This document shows positions 1 through 6,494 of a stretch of DNA of 6,552 nucleotides, in pieces. The stretch is from DATHWB01 sp035460965 (GTDB lineage: Bacteria > Actinomycetota > Acidimicrobiia > Spongiisociales > ZC4RG35): contig DATHWB010000292.1 of assembly GCA_035460965.1 (NCBI GenBank), positions 1 to 6,552 on the forward strand, in the 5' to 3' direction. The stretch's first letter is position 1; every line of letters starts with the position of its first letter. The translations under genes were made by a program, and so were the position numbers. The notes under the pieces are model-generated. The model had not been told where the DNA came from. It was given only the letters and a program-made list of their open reading frames with translations, and did no database searches.

Positions 1-456
1 GCCCAGCAGGTTCACGTTGAGGTCGTTGCCGGCGGTGCGGGCTGCCGCCAGGTGGCGGGTGAGTCGATCCGGCTCGGCATCGGCGATCAGGTGTCCGATC
101 AGGGCGCGCATCCGGGCACGGGCGAGTGGAAGGACGATCGCCGGCAGGAGAGGGGCGACCAGCGCTCCCAGCCGCAGCAGCAGACGGTCCACGATCCCCA
201 GGAACCGGGGCAGGGACGAGGCGGTGACGAGGCGTCGCAGTTGGGTCGCGGCCGCCCGGTCGTCCTCGGGACGGATGACCAGGTCGACGAACCGCATGGC
301 GAAGCCCGGCCCGTGCGGGTCGTCCAGCAGTTCGGCCAGCCGACGCGTCTCCGCCGAGTCGTCTGCTCGTTCCCGAGCGAGGGTCAGCCACCGGCGGACG
401 AGTTCGACCGCCTCGTCGGCCAACAGGTCGGCACTGCCATCGGGCGCTTCGGTCAT
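1..456 (-). CDS. putA: Bifunctional proline dehydrogenase / L-glutamate gamma-semialdehyde dehydrogenase (PutA), N-terminal part only
   Basis: The gene runs off the left edge; only its first 152 codons are present. PutA oxidises proline to pyrroline-5-carboxylate (FAD) and then to glutamate (NAD). Seen: an N-terminus with LADEAVELVRRWL, then RFVDLVIRPEDDRAA, a segment APLLPAIVLPLARARMRALIGHLI, and NDLNVNLLG at the window edge. These are hallmarks I recognise from the helical arm and first barrel strand of actinobacterial PutA. There is no ribbon-helix-helix domain, so it is not the trifunctional DNA-binding type. An in-frame TGA (477-475) closes the frame upstream, leaving ATG at 468 or ATG at 456. 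I prefer 456 because TATGTT lies 7 nt before it, a leaderless arrangement, while neither ATG has a good Shine-Dalgarno. It is divergent from fahA. The FAD- and NAD-binding parts are outside the window, so the second activity is inferred from the family. Confidence 0.8.
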   Translation of the reverse strand, partial: MTEAPDGSADLLADEAVELVRRWLTLARERADDSAETRRLAELLDDPHGPGFAMRFVDLVIRPEDDRAAATQLRRLVTASSLPRFLGIVDRLLLRLGALVAPLLPAIVLPLARARMRALIGHLIADAEPDRLTRHLAAARTAGNDLNVNLLG

Positions 457-463
457 CGCTCGC

Positions 464-469
464 AACATA
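464..469 (-). promoter_or_regulatory. Candidate -10 element for leaderless putA
   Basis: TATGTT on the minus strand fits the actinobacterial TAnnnT -10 pattern and sits exactly 7 nt before ATG 456. Transcription would then begin at or next to the A of the start codon. A weak GGGACC (minus, 493-488) lies 18 nt upstream as a possible -35. TAnnnT is a short pattern, so chance occurrence is possible. Confidence 0.35.
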
Positions 470-482
470 GAAGATCATCCGC

Positions 483-508
483 CCGATCGGTCCCGAGAAC
501 GGCCTCGG
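483..508. promoter_or_regulatory. Inverted repeats in the putA-fahA divergent gap (possible operator)
   Basis: The gap holds an 8-bp palindrome CCGATCGG (483-490) followed by an inverted repeat CCGAG (493-497) / CTCGG (504-508) with a 6-nt centre. Both lie between the two divergent candidate promoters, where a shared regulator would bind. In GC-rich DNA short repeats like these arise easily by chance, and I recognise no known operator consensus. Confidence 0.2.
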
Positions 509-514
509 CCCCGG

Positions 515-520
515 TAGCGT
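515..520 (+). promoter_or_regulatory. Candidate -10 element for leaderless fahA
   Basis: TAGCGT matches TAnnnT and ends 8 nt before the fahA ATG at 529, which places the predicted transcript start at about the ATG. The bases before the ATG (GTCGTCGGGG) hold no properly spaced Shine-Dalgarno. No convincing -35 is seen. Confidence 0.35.
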
Positions 521-528
521 CGTCGGGG

Positions 529-1704
529 ATGGTCGACTTCCCGCCCGGAGTGCACCCGTACTGCGTGTTCTCGGTGGGCGGCTGCCGGCGGAGGATCGGG
601 GTGGCGGCCGGCGGCGATCTCCTGGATCTCTCCGCGGTGGCGGAAACGCTGGAGTCCGTCGACCCCGCGATCGTCCTGGCGGATCGGCTCAACCCGCTGC
701 TGGCGAGCGGACGTGCGGCATGGGAGGCGCTCGCCGAGGAGATTCGCTGGCGAGCAGCCGCAGGGTTCCTCGAGCGCGGTCGTCGTTCCCGCCATGGCCT
801 TGTGTCCCATCTGGCTTGGGAGGTGACGGACTTCGTCGACTTCTACTCCTCCCGCCGACACGCCGAGACCGTGGGCCGGCTCTTTCGGCCCGACGCGGCT
901 CCCCTTCCTGCCAACTGGCTGTCGCTCCCGATGGGATACCACGCCCGCTCCGCCACGGTCGTGGTCGACGGGACGCCGATCCGCAGGCCGCGGGGTCAGG
1001 CCCGATCCGAGGACGGTTCGATTCGGTTCGGTCCGAGCCGCAAGCTCGACTTCGAAGTCGAGGTCGGCTACGTCGTGGGCGGAAGCACTGGGGTCGGTGA
1101 ATCGATCGATGTGGCCGACGTCGACGACCACCTGTTCGGTGTGGTGCTCGTGAACGACTGGAGCGCCCGAGACATCCAGGCACTCGAGTACGTCCCTCTC
1201 GGCCCGTTCCTCGGGAAGTCCTTCGCCACGTCGGTGTCCGCCTGGGTGATGCCGATGACGGCTCTGGCCGGCGCCAGGGTGCCGGCGCCGTCCCAGACGG
1301 TCGAGCCGGCGGCATATCTGCGGGCAGCGGAACCGTGGACGCTCGACCTGAGCCTGGAAGTGGCGGTGCGACCGTCCGGGGAGGGCGAACGGATCACGCT
1401 GGCCTCGGTCGGAACCGCCGCCGGGGTGTACTGGACGCCCGCTCAGCAACTCGCCCATCTGACCGTGAACGGCGCCGCGGTTCGTCCAGGGGATCTGTTC
1501 GCCACCGGGACCGTCTCGGGTCCTGGGCCTGACGGGGGCTGCCTGCTCGAACTGACATCGGACGGGGCGGCCCCCCTCGATCTCGGGAACGCCACCCGGA
1601 CCTACCTCGAAGACGGCGACGAGGTGATCATCACAGGTCGGGCGACGACGGAGCAGGGTGCGATCCCCCTCGGTCCGGTCTCCGGGTCGATCCTGCCTAC
1701 CTGA
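529..1704 (+). CDS. fahA: Fumarylacetoacetase (fumarylacetoacetate hydrolase)
   Basis: This is the last enzyme of the homogentisate route of Tyr/Phe breakdown; it hydrolyses fumarylacetoacetate to fumarate and acetoacetate in the cytoplasm. The 391-residue protein has the small N-terminal domain (about 1-95) and the FAH catalytic fold (about 100-391). By alignment from memory to mammalian FAH, the metal ligands are D104 (DFYSS), E176 and E178 (DFEVEV), and D210 (NDWSARDIQ). The catalytic His is H111, with R120, Y137, R214, Q217, K230 (PLGPFLGKSF), T328 (TGTVSGP) and E341 also conserved. Nothing essential appears missing. It is somewhat shorter than mammalian FAH (about 419), mostly at the N-terminus. 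The frame stays open far upstream, but that stretch is antisense to putA; ATG 529 is the only start codon close to the conserved N-terminus. It probably shares a transcript with the oxidoreductase gene 109 nt downstream. Confidence 0.95.
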   Translation: MVDFPPGVHPYCVFSVGGCRRRIGVAAGGDLLDLSAVAETLESVDPAIVLADRLNPLLASGRAAWEALAEEIRWRAAAGFLERGRRSRHGLVSHLAWEVTDFVDFYSSRRHAETVGRLFRPDAAPLPANWLSLPMGYHARSATVVVDGTPIRRPRGQARSEDGSIRFGPSRKLDFEVEVGYVVGGSTGVGESIDVADVDDHLFGVVLVNDWSARDIQALEYVPLGPFLGKSFATSVSAWVMPMTALAGARVPAPSQTVEPAAYLRAAEPWTLDLSLEVAVRPSGEGERITLASVGTAAGVYWTPAQQLAHLTVNGAAVRPGDLFATGTVSGPGPDGGCLLELTSDGAAPLDLGNATRTYLEDGDEVIITGRATTEQGAIPLGPVSGSILPT

Positions 1705-1705
1705 C

Positions 1706-1720
1706 CCGAAGATCCTTCGG
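1706..1720 (+). repeat. Perfect hairpin just after the fahA stop
   Basis: CCGAAG-ATC-CTTCGG is a 6-bp perfect stem with a 3-nt loop, starting 2 nt after the stop codon. A smaller CCGC-A-GCGG repeat follows at 1721-1729. No T-tract follows, so it is not a classical intrinsic terminator. It could be a weak attenuating stem or a 3'-end stabilising structure between fahA and the downstream gene. Confidence 0.4.
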
Positions 1721-1762
1721 CCGCAGCGGACGCGTGCCAGTCACTCGTGCGGATCTGTTGTC

Positions 1763-1768
1763 GGAGGG
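1763..1768 (+). promoter_or_regulatory. Strong Shine-Dalgarno of a short leader ORF
   Basis: GGAGGG lies 4 nt before the ATG at 1773 (5 nt if the core is GGAGG). It is the best ribosome-binding site in the window, yet it precedes an ORF of only 14 codons rather than a large gene. Confidence 0.5.
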
Positions 1769-1772
1769 TGGT

Positions 1773-1817
1773 ATGAATGAGAGACTTCGCCCCGATCCGA
1801 CGAGAGGCTCGACGTGA
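1773..1817 (+). CDS. Putative 14-residue leader peptide, translationally coupled to the oxidoreductase
   Basis: This short ORF encodes MNERLRPDPTRGST. Seen: a strong Shine-Dalgarno, an ATG start, and a TGA stop that overlaps the GTG start of the next gene in the 4-nt GTGA pattern (1814-1817) typical of translational coupling. The ribosome-binding site of the large gene lies inside it. It has no Phe, Tyr or Trp, so it does not look like an aromatic amino-acid attenuator; three Arg and two Pro in 14 residues are noticeable. Inference: it may feed ribosomes to the downstream start, or tune them. It could also be fortuitous, and no function is claimed for the peptide. Confidence 0.4.
   Translation: MNERLRPDPTRGST
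1802..1807 (+). promoter_or_regulatory. Ribosome-binding site fixing the GTG start at 1814
   Basis: GAGAGG lies 6 nt before GTG 1814. An in-frame TGA at 1778-1780, with no other start codon between it and 1814, shows that the large gene must begin at this GTG or later. Confidence 0.6.
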
Positions 1818-4800
1818 CGGCGGTGTGGGACGACTACCGGCTGGACGACCGCTACGACCGGCAGGCGGGGCGGGTGTTCATGACGTCGATCCAGGCGCTG
1901 GCCCGCATCGTCCCCGAACAACTGCGGAGAGATCGCGCGCGGGGGCACCTCACGGCCGGATTCCTGTCCGGATATCCGGGTTCGCCGCTCGGCGGGTTCG
2001 ACATCGAGGTCGGTCGCATGGTCCGCCGCCACCCGGACCTGCCCATCGTCCATCGTCCGGGGGTCAACGAGGAACTCGGAGCGTCCGCGGTCATGGGATC
2101 TCAACTGGCCGCCTCCCGGCCCGACGCCCGCTACGACGGCGTGGTCGGGGTGTGGTACGGCAAGGCCCCGGGACTCGATCGGGCGACCGACGCGATCCGG
2201 CACGGGGTGTTCGCCGGTACCTCGCCGCTCGGTGGGGTCGTGGCGTTGGTCGGCGACGATCCGGCGGCGAAGTCGTCGACGATGCCCTCGTCGTCCGACG
2301 CCGCCCTCGTCGACCTCCACATGCCGATCATGTACCCCGGCAACACCGCCGAGTGCCTGGAACTGGGTCTGCACGCCATCGCCATCTCGCGGGCTTCGGG
2401 CCTGTGGGCGGCGATGAAGGTCGTCACCCCGGTGGCGGACGGCAACGGCACGGTCGACCTACCGGTACTGCACCGCGACCCGGTGATTCCCCCGCACGAT
2501 CCGCGGCCCGCCCCCAGCGCTGCCTTCCTGGGGTCGGCGCGCATGGTTGCGGCCGAGGAGGAGTTCCGCACCGTGCGCTCGGAACTGGCCTATCGCTACG
2601 GAGTGGAGAACCGGCTCAACCGCCTCGACGTCGATGCCCCCGACGCGTGGATCGGCATCGTGGCGACGGGTTACACCTATTACGAGATGAAGGAGGCTCT
2701 GCACCGGCTCGGCCTCACCGACGACGCCGCCATCCGCTCCGCCGGCATCCGGCTACTGCAATTGCGGATGCCCGTGCCCTTCGACACCGACCTGGTTCAC
2801 AGGTTCGCCCGGGGCCTGTCCGAGATCGTCGTGGTCGAAGAGAAGAACCCGACCCTGGAGTGGCTCATCAAGGACGCCCTGTACGACCTCGGTGACCGTC
2901 CGGTCGTCGTGGGGAAACGTCACGAGGACGGGACGGTCCTCATGCCGAGCCACGGCCTGTTGGACACCGATGCCATCCTGCCCGGTCTGAGGCGCCGGCT
3001 CGCTCGGAGACTCGACGAGCGACTCGCTCCGATCGGGGGCGAGACCCGACGGTCGATACCGGTTCGGCTGCCGCTGGAGCGCACCCCGTTCTTCTGCTCC
3101 GGGTGCCCCCACAACTGGGGAACGAAGGTCCCGGACGGGGCCCTGGTCGGGGCCGGGACCGGCTGCCACGGGATGTCGCTCCTCATGCCGGCCGCCCGGG
3201 TGGGTGAGACGTTCGGGATCACGGCGATGGGGAACGAGGGGGCGCACTGGATCGGGATGGAGCCATTCGTCGAAACCAGGCACGTCTACCAGAACTTCGG
3301 CGACGGCACGTTCTTCCATTCGGGCCAGCTCGCCATTCAGGCCGCCATCGGGGCGGGGGTCTCGATCACGTTCAAGATCCTCTACAACTCGACGGTGGCG
3401 ATGACCGGTGGTCAGGACGCCGCATTCGCCGTGGGTGTCCCCGAGTTGTGCACGATCCTCCTGACCCAAGGGGTGAAGCGGGTGATCGTCACTGTGCCGG
3501 ACCCCGACGCCTACGAGCGGCGGGGGTTGCCCGCCGAAGTCGAGGTCTGGCCCCGGTCGCGGATCGTCGAAGCACAGCGCCGGCTCGCCGAGATCGAAGG
3601 CGTCACGGTGCTCGTCAACGACCAGGAGTGCGCTGCCGAGATGCGACGCGCGCGTCGCCGCGGCACCCGGCCCACGCCCACCCGCCGCATCGTGATCAAT
3701 CACCGAATCTGCGAGGGATGTGGGGACTGCGGGGACAAGAGCAACTGTCTCTCGGTCCAGCCGCTCGACACACCCCTCGGAGTGAAGACGACCATCCACC
3801 AGGCTTCGTGCAACTTCGACTACTCGTGCGTGGAGGGCGATTGCCCCGCCTTCATGGAGGTCGACGGGGGAGACCCCACCGTCGCCGATCCGCTCCACCC
3901 GCCAGCGGTGCCCGAGCCCCACCCCGTGAGCACGGTGGGGACGGTGGCGCTCCGGCTCGCCGGTATCGGCGGTACCGGTGTCGTGACCGCCGCCCAGATC
4001 CTGGCCACTGCGGCGATGTTCGACGGCTGGCAGGTCTCGGGACTCGATCAGACCGGACTGAGCCAGAAGGCCGGTCCTGTCGTCAGCGACCTCGTGCTGG
4101 CAGACCGCGATGTCTCGACCAACCTGGTGGGTGAAGGGTGCGCTGACACGCTGGTGGCGTTCGATCAACTCGTGGCGGCGAGCGAACCGGTGGTGACCGC
4201 CTGCGATCCATCCCGCACGACGGTGGTGGCATCGACCGATGCGGTACCGACGGGTGCCATGGTCGGTCGGGCGGATCTCGCCTTCCCCGTCGACGAGGCC
4301 ATGGCGCGGTTGCGAGCCTCGGCTCGTGCGGTTCACACCGTCGACGCCGCCGCCCTGGCCGAGGCATGCACAGGGTCGTCGGCTCCCGCCAACATCGTGG
4401 TGGTCGGGATGGCGTGCCAGCTGGGTTCGATCCCGGTGCGTCCCGAGTCGATACGCCGGGCGATCGAACTGAACGGTGTGGCGGTGGAGGCGAATCTCGC
4501 CGCGTTCGAGTGGGGACGAACGGCCGCACACGATCCTGCGGCGGTCGACCACATCCTCGACACGCACCGCCTTGCCACCGGATCCTCCGTCATCGTGCCG
4601 ACACTCCCGCCCCACCTCGACGAACGCCTGGAGGCGTGGCACCTCGGTGACGTGACCGACCGCCTTCGACTGCTGACGGCGGACCTGGTCGGGTACCAGG
4701 ACGAACGGTGGGCGACGCGATTCCTCGACTCGTTGGAGCCGATCGTCGGGGTGGACTCGGAGGCACGGGGCTGGCGCCTGACCGGCACTGCCGCCGCCTC

Positions 4801-5260
4801 GCTCCACAAGCTGATGGCGTACAAGGACGAGTACGAGGTGGCCCGACTGATGCTGGCTCCGGAGGCCAGGGCGGCAGTCGAGCGGGTGGGCGGGCGCCGC
4901 GCCCGTGTCGGCTGGCTCCTGCATCCACCCGTGCTGGCCGCCGTGGGTGTTCGCCGCAAGCTCTCGTTCGGTCCGTGGTCGCGCCCCTTGTTCGGTCTGC
5001 TGCGCCACGGGAAGCGGCTGCGGGGACGGTGGATCGATCCGTTCGGCCGCTTCGAGGTTCGCCGCCTGGAGAGGGCCCTCATCCCCGAGTTCGAGTCGAC
5101 GCTGGTGAGGCTGGCGCGTGGCCTGGACGACGGGCGCTACGACCAGGCCGTCGAGATCGCGGCATTGCCCGACCGGGTCCGCGGATACGAGGATCTGAAG
5201 CTCGCTCGCGCCGCCGCCTATCGCGAAGAGTTGCAGCGGCGGCTGGCGGACTGGAGTTGA
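1814..5260 (+). CDS. Indolepyruvate:ferredoxin oxidoreductase, fused single-chain form
   Basis: This TPP and iron-sulfur enzyme oxidatively decarboxylates aryl-pyruvates (indolepyruvate, probably phenylpyruvate) with CoA to aryl-acetyl-CoA, reducing ferredoxin. Domains of the 1148-residue chain: pyrimidine-binding half (about 20-220, with GYPGSPLGGFD at 54-63); linker; TPP half (about 415-560) with CSGCPHN (C428, C431), C451 and GDG 496-498 through N525; C606 in a DQxCAAE motif, a likely fourth ligand of the first cluster; a ferredoxin-like region with C633, C636, C639, C645, C666, C672 and C677; a gamma domain (about 708-900, GIGGTGV at 717-723); and a C-terminal extension containing LMAYKDEYEVARLML (1000-1014), which I recall as DUF6537. 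The length fits the aerobic-bacterial fused family and I see no frameshift. N525 is followed by Ser where I recall Asp being usual. No ferredoxin gene is in the window. Exact substrate is not decided by sequence. Confidence 0.93.
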   Translation: MTAVWDDYRLDDRYDRQAGRVFMTSIQALARIVPEQLRRDRARGHLTAGFLSGYPGSPLGGFDIEVGRMVRRHPDLPIVHRPGVNEELGASAVMGSQLAASRPDARYDGVVGVWYGKAPGLDRATDAIRHGVFAGTSPLGGVVALVGDDPAAKSSTMPSSSDAALVDLHMPIMYPGNTAECLELGLHAIAISRASGLWAAMKVVTPVADGNGTVDLPVLHRDPVIPPHDPRPAPSAAFLGSARMVAAEEEFRTVRSELAYRYGVENRLNRLDVDAPDAWIGIVATGYTYYEMKEALHRLGLTDDAAIRSAGIRLLQLRMPVPFDTDLVHRFARGLSEIVVVEEKNPTLEWLIKDALYDLGDRPVVVGKRHEDGTVLMPSHGLLDTDAILPGLRRRLARRLDERLAPIGGETRRSIPVRLPLERTPFFCSGCPHNWGTKVPDGALVGAGTGCHGMSLLMPAARVGETFGITAMGNEGAHWIGMEPFVETRHVYQNFGDGTFFHSGQLAIQAAIGAGVSITFKILYNSTVAMTGGQDAAFAVGVPELCTILLTQGVKRVIVTVPDPDAYERRGLPAEVEVWPRSRIVEAQRRLAEIEGVTVLVNDQECAAEMRRARRRGTRPTPTRRIVINHRICEGCGDCGDKSNCLSVQPLDTPLGVKTTIHQASCNFDYSCVEGDCPAFMEVDGGDPTVADPLHPPAVPEPHPVSTVGTVALRLAGIGGTGVVTAAQILATAAMFDGWQVSGLDQTGLSQKAGPVVSDLVLADRDVSTNLVGEGCADTLVAFDQLVAASEPVVTACDPSRTTVVASTDAVPTGAMVGRADLAFPVDEAMARLRASARAVHTVDAAALAEACTGSSAPANIVVVGMACQLGSIPVRPESIRRAIELNGVAVEANLAAFEWGRTAAHDPAAVDHILDTHRLATGSSVIVPTLPPHLDERLEAWHLGDVTDRLRLLTADLVGYQDERWATRFLDSLEPIVGVDSEARGWRLTGTAAASLHKLMAYKDEYEVARLMLAPEARAAVERVGGRRARVGWLLHPPVLAAVGVRRKLSFGPWSRPLFGLLRHGKRLRGRWIDPFGRFEVRRLERALIPEFESTLVRLARGLDDGRYDQAVEIAALPDRVRGYEDLKLARAAAYREELQRRLADWS

Positions 5261-5271
5261 CCGAGCGGTCA
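5258..5271. terminator. Inverted repeat spanning both convergent stop codons (weak bidirectional terminator candidate)
   Basis: TGACC-GAGC-GGTCA is a perfect 5-bp inverted repeat. Its left end is the TGA stop of the oxidoreductase and its right end is the complement of the aminotransferase TGA stop. No T-tract exists on either side, so intrinsic termination would be weak. Part of the symmetry follows simply from two TGA stops facing each other. Confidence 0.25.
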
Positions 5272-6450
5272 GCCGGCGCCGCTCACCTGGACGATCGCCG
5301 CGGCCACGCGCCCGGCATTGGCGTGGTCGATGCCGGCCACGTTGATCCTCCCGTTCCGGGGCAGATAGACGTGGTGGTCCTCCGTCAGCCGCCTCGCCTG
5401 CTCTTCGTCGATTCCCAGCAGTGAGAACATGCCGTGCTGTTCGGCGATGAAGCCGAACCGGTCGGACCCGAGGTCGACGAGCAACTCCACGAGCAGCCCC
5501 CTGAGCTGGATCAGTCGCCGACGCATGTGATCCAGTTCCTGTTGCCACTCCCGACGGAGCTCATCGTCGGTGAGGATGCGGGCGACGATGGCCGGGCCGT
5601 GATCCGGCGGCATGGAGTACATGGTCCTCACGAGCCTGAGGGCGTTGCTGTGGGCCGCCCTGGTGCTGCGGGCATCGGTACCCACGACTGTGAGCGCACC
5701 GGCGCGGTCCCGGTACAGCCCGAAGTTCTTCGAGAAGGAGGTGGCGACGAGGAGTTCCACCCCTGCGTCGGCGAGGATCCGGAGACCCGAGGCGTCGGCA
5801 TCCAGGCCCTGGGCGAAGCCCAGGTACGCGCTGTCGGCCAGCACGGTGAGCCCACGGCCTCGGGCGAGTTCGGCGAGCCGCCGGAAGTCGGCATCGGTGA
5901 GGTCGGCACCGGTCGGGTTGTGGCACGAGGCGTGGACCAGGACGGCGTCGCCGGCCTCCGCCGTTTCCAGGGTGTCGAACATGGCTCGTCGGTCGACTGC
6001 GGAGTCCGCGTAGTACGGATACGACACCTGCTCCACCCCCGCCGCCCCGATCAGCGGAACATGGTTGGCCCAGGTGGGTGCCGGCATCCACATCCGGACG
6101 TCTCCCTTCGCTTCCACGAGGAGCTCGGCTGCGATGCGCAGGGCTCCCGATCCGCCCGGGGTCTGCAGGGTCATCGCACGTTCGGTGGCGTGGTCCGGTC
6201 CGAGAATCAGCTCCTGGATCACGGGGTTGATCTCCGGGTTGCCGGCCTGCCCGAAGTACGCCTTCGACGTTGCCGTCTCGACCTCGATGCGAGCCGCCCG
6301 CCGCACGGCACCCATGATCGGCGTTTGGCCTGTCTCGTCGCGATACACCCCGACCCCGAGGTCGACCTTGTCGGGGGAGGGGTCGTCGCGGAACCGGTCG
6401 ATCAGACCGAGGATCGGGTCGGGCGGTATCAGATCCAGTCGTTCGAACAC
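5269..6450 (-). CDS. Class I aspartate/aromatic amino acid aminotransferase (AspC/TyrB type)
   Basis: This PLP enzyme moves the amino group of Asp or an aromatic amino acid to 2-oxoglutarate in the cytoplasm. The 393 residues align end to end with E. coli AspC and TyrB as I remember them. Seen: DPILGLIDRF (11-20), LGVGVYRDETG (31-41), TPGGSGALR (97-105), W127 (PTWANH), N178 (CHNPTG), D206 and Y209 (DSAY), the PLP-binding lysine K241 (SFSKNFGLY), R249, R275 (TMYS context, the equivalent of side-chain-recognising Arg292) and R368 (GRINVAG). All PLP and carboxylate contacts are present. YLGF replaces the usual YQGF at 209-212. Start is GTG 6450, which gives the expected family N-terminus, with GGGA 7 nt upstream as a modest ribosome-binding site. 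It is convergent with the oxidoreductase (8 nt apart) and divergent from an Lrp/AsnC gene. Aromatic use is inferred from neighbours; aspartate is equally possible. Confidence 0.93.
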   Translation of the reverse strand: MFERLDLIPPDPILGLIDRFRDDPSPDKVDLGVGVYRDETGQTPIMGAVRRAARIEVETATSKAYFGQAGNPEINPVIQELILGPDHATERAMTLQTPGGSGALRIAAELLVEAKGDVRMWMPAPTWANHVPLIGAAGVEQVSYPYYADSAVDRRAMFDTLETAEAGDAVLVHASCHNPTGADLTDADFRRLAELARGRGLTVLADSAYLGFAQGLDADASGLRILADAGVELLVATSFSKNFGLYRDRAGALTVVGTDARSTRAAHSNALRLVRTMYSMPPDHGPAIVARILTDDELRREWQQELDHMRRRLIQLRGLLVELLVDLGSDRFGFIAEQHGMFSLLGIDEEQARRLTEDHHVYLPRNGRINVAGIDHANAGRVAAAIVQVSGAG

Positions 6451-6478
6451 GGTGTCGTCCCGTCTGTCGCCTGGTCGG

Positions 6479-6484
6479 ATCGTA
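6479..6484 (-). promoter_or_regulatory. Candidate -10 element for the aminotransferase gene
   Basis: TACGAT on the minus strand fits TAnnnT and lies 28 nt before the GTG at 6450, which would leave a leader of roughly 20 nt carrying the GGGA ribosome-binding site. It overlaps the candidate -10 of the divergent regulator by two bases. No clear -35 is seen. Confidence 0.3.
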
Positions 6485-6488
6485 TGCT
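6483..6488 (+). promoter_or_regulatory. Candidate -10 element for a leaderless Lrp/AsnC regulator gene
   Basis: TATGCT matches TAnnnT (4 of 6 to TATAAT) and ends 6 nt before ATG 6495, so the transcript would begin at about the start codon. No Shine-Dalgarno is present upstream of that ATG. No -35 is recognisable. Confidence 0.35.
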
Positions 6489-6494
6489 CGGCTC

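Noticed and set aside
475..1458. A 327-codon minus-strand open frame opposite fahA
   Set aside because: Low-complexity Arg/Gly/His/Pro composition and no family resemblance; fahA on the plus strand is complete with conserved catalytic residues.
1777..2895. A 372-codon plus-strand open frame starting at ATG 1777
   Set aside because: It is out of frame with the oxidoreductase and Arg/Pro/Gly-rich. The conserved N-terminus and TPP-binding motifs of the enzyme lie in the other frame from GTG 1814.
3961..3983. Repetitive GGTATCGGCGGTACCGGTGT-like stretch
   Set aside because: It encodes the GIGGTGV nucleotide-binding-type loop of the gamma domain; the repetition comes from glycine codons and is not a repeat element.
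2753..5548. A 931-codon open frame on the minus strand, opposite the oxidoreductase
   Set aside because: It is antisense to a gene with clear motifs over its whole length. The translation is rich in Arg, His, Gly and Pro with no recognisable domain, as expected from the complement of GC-rich third codon positions.
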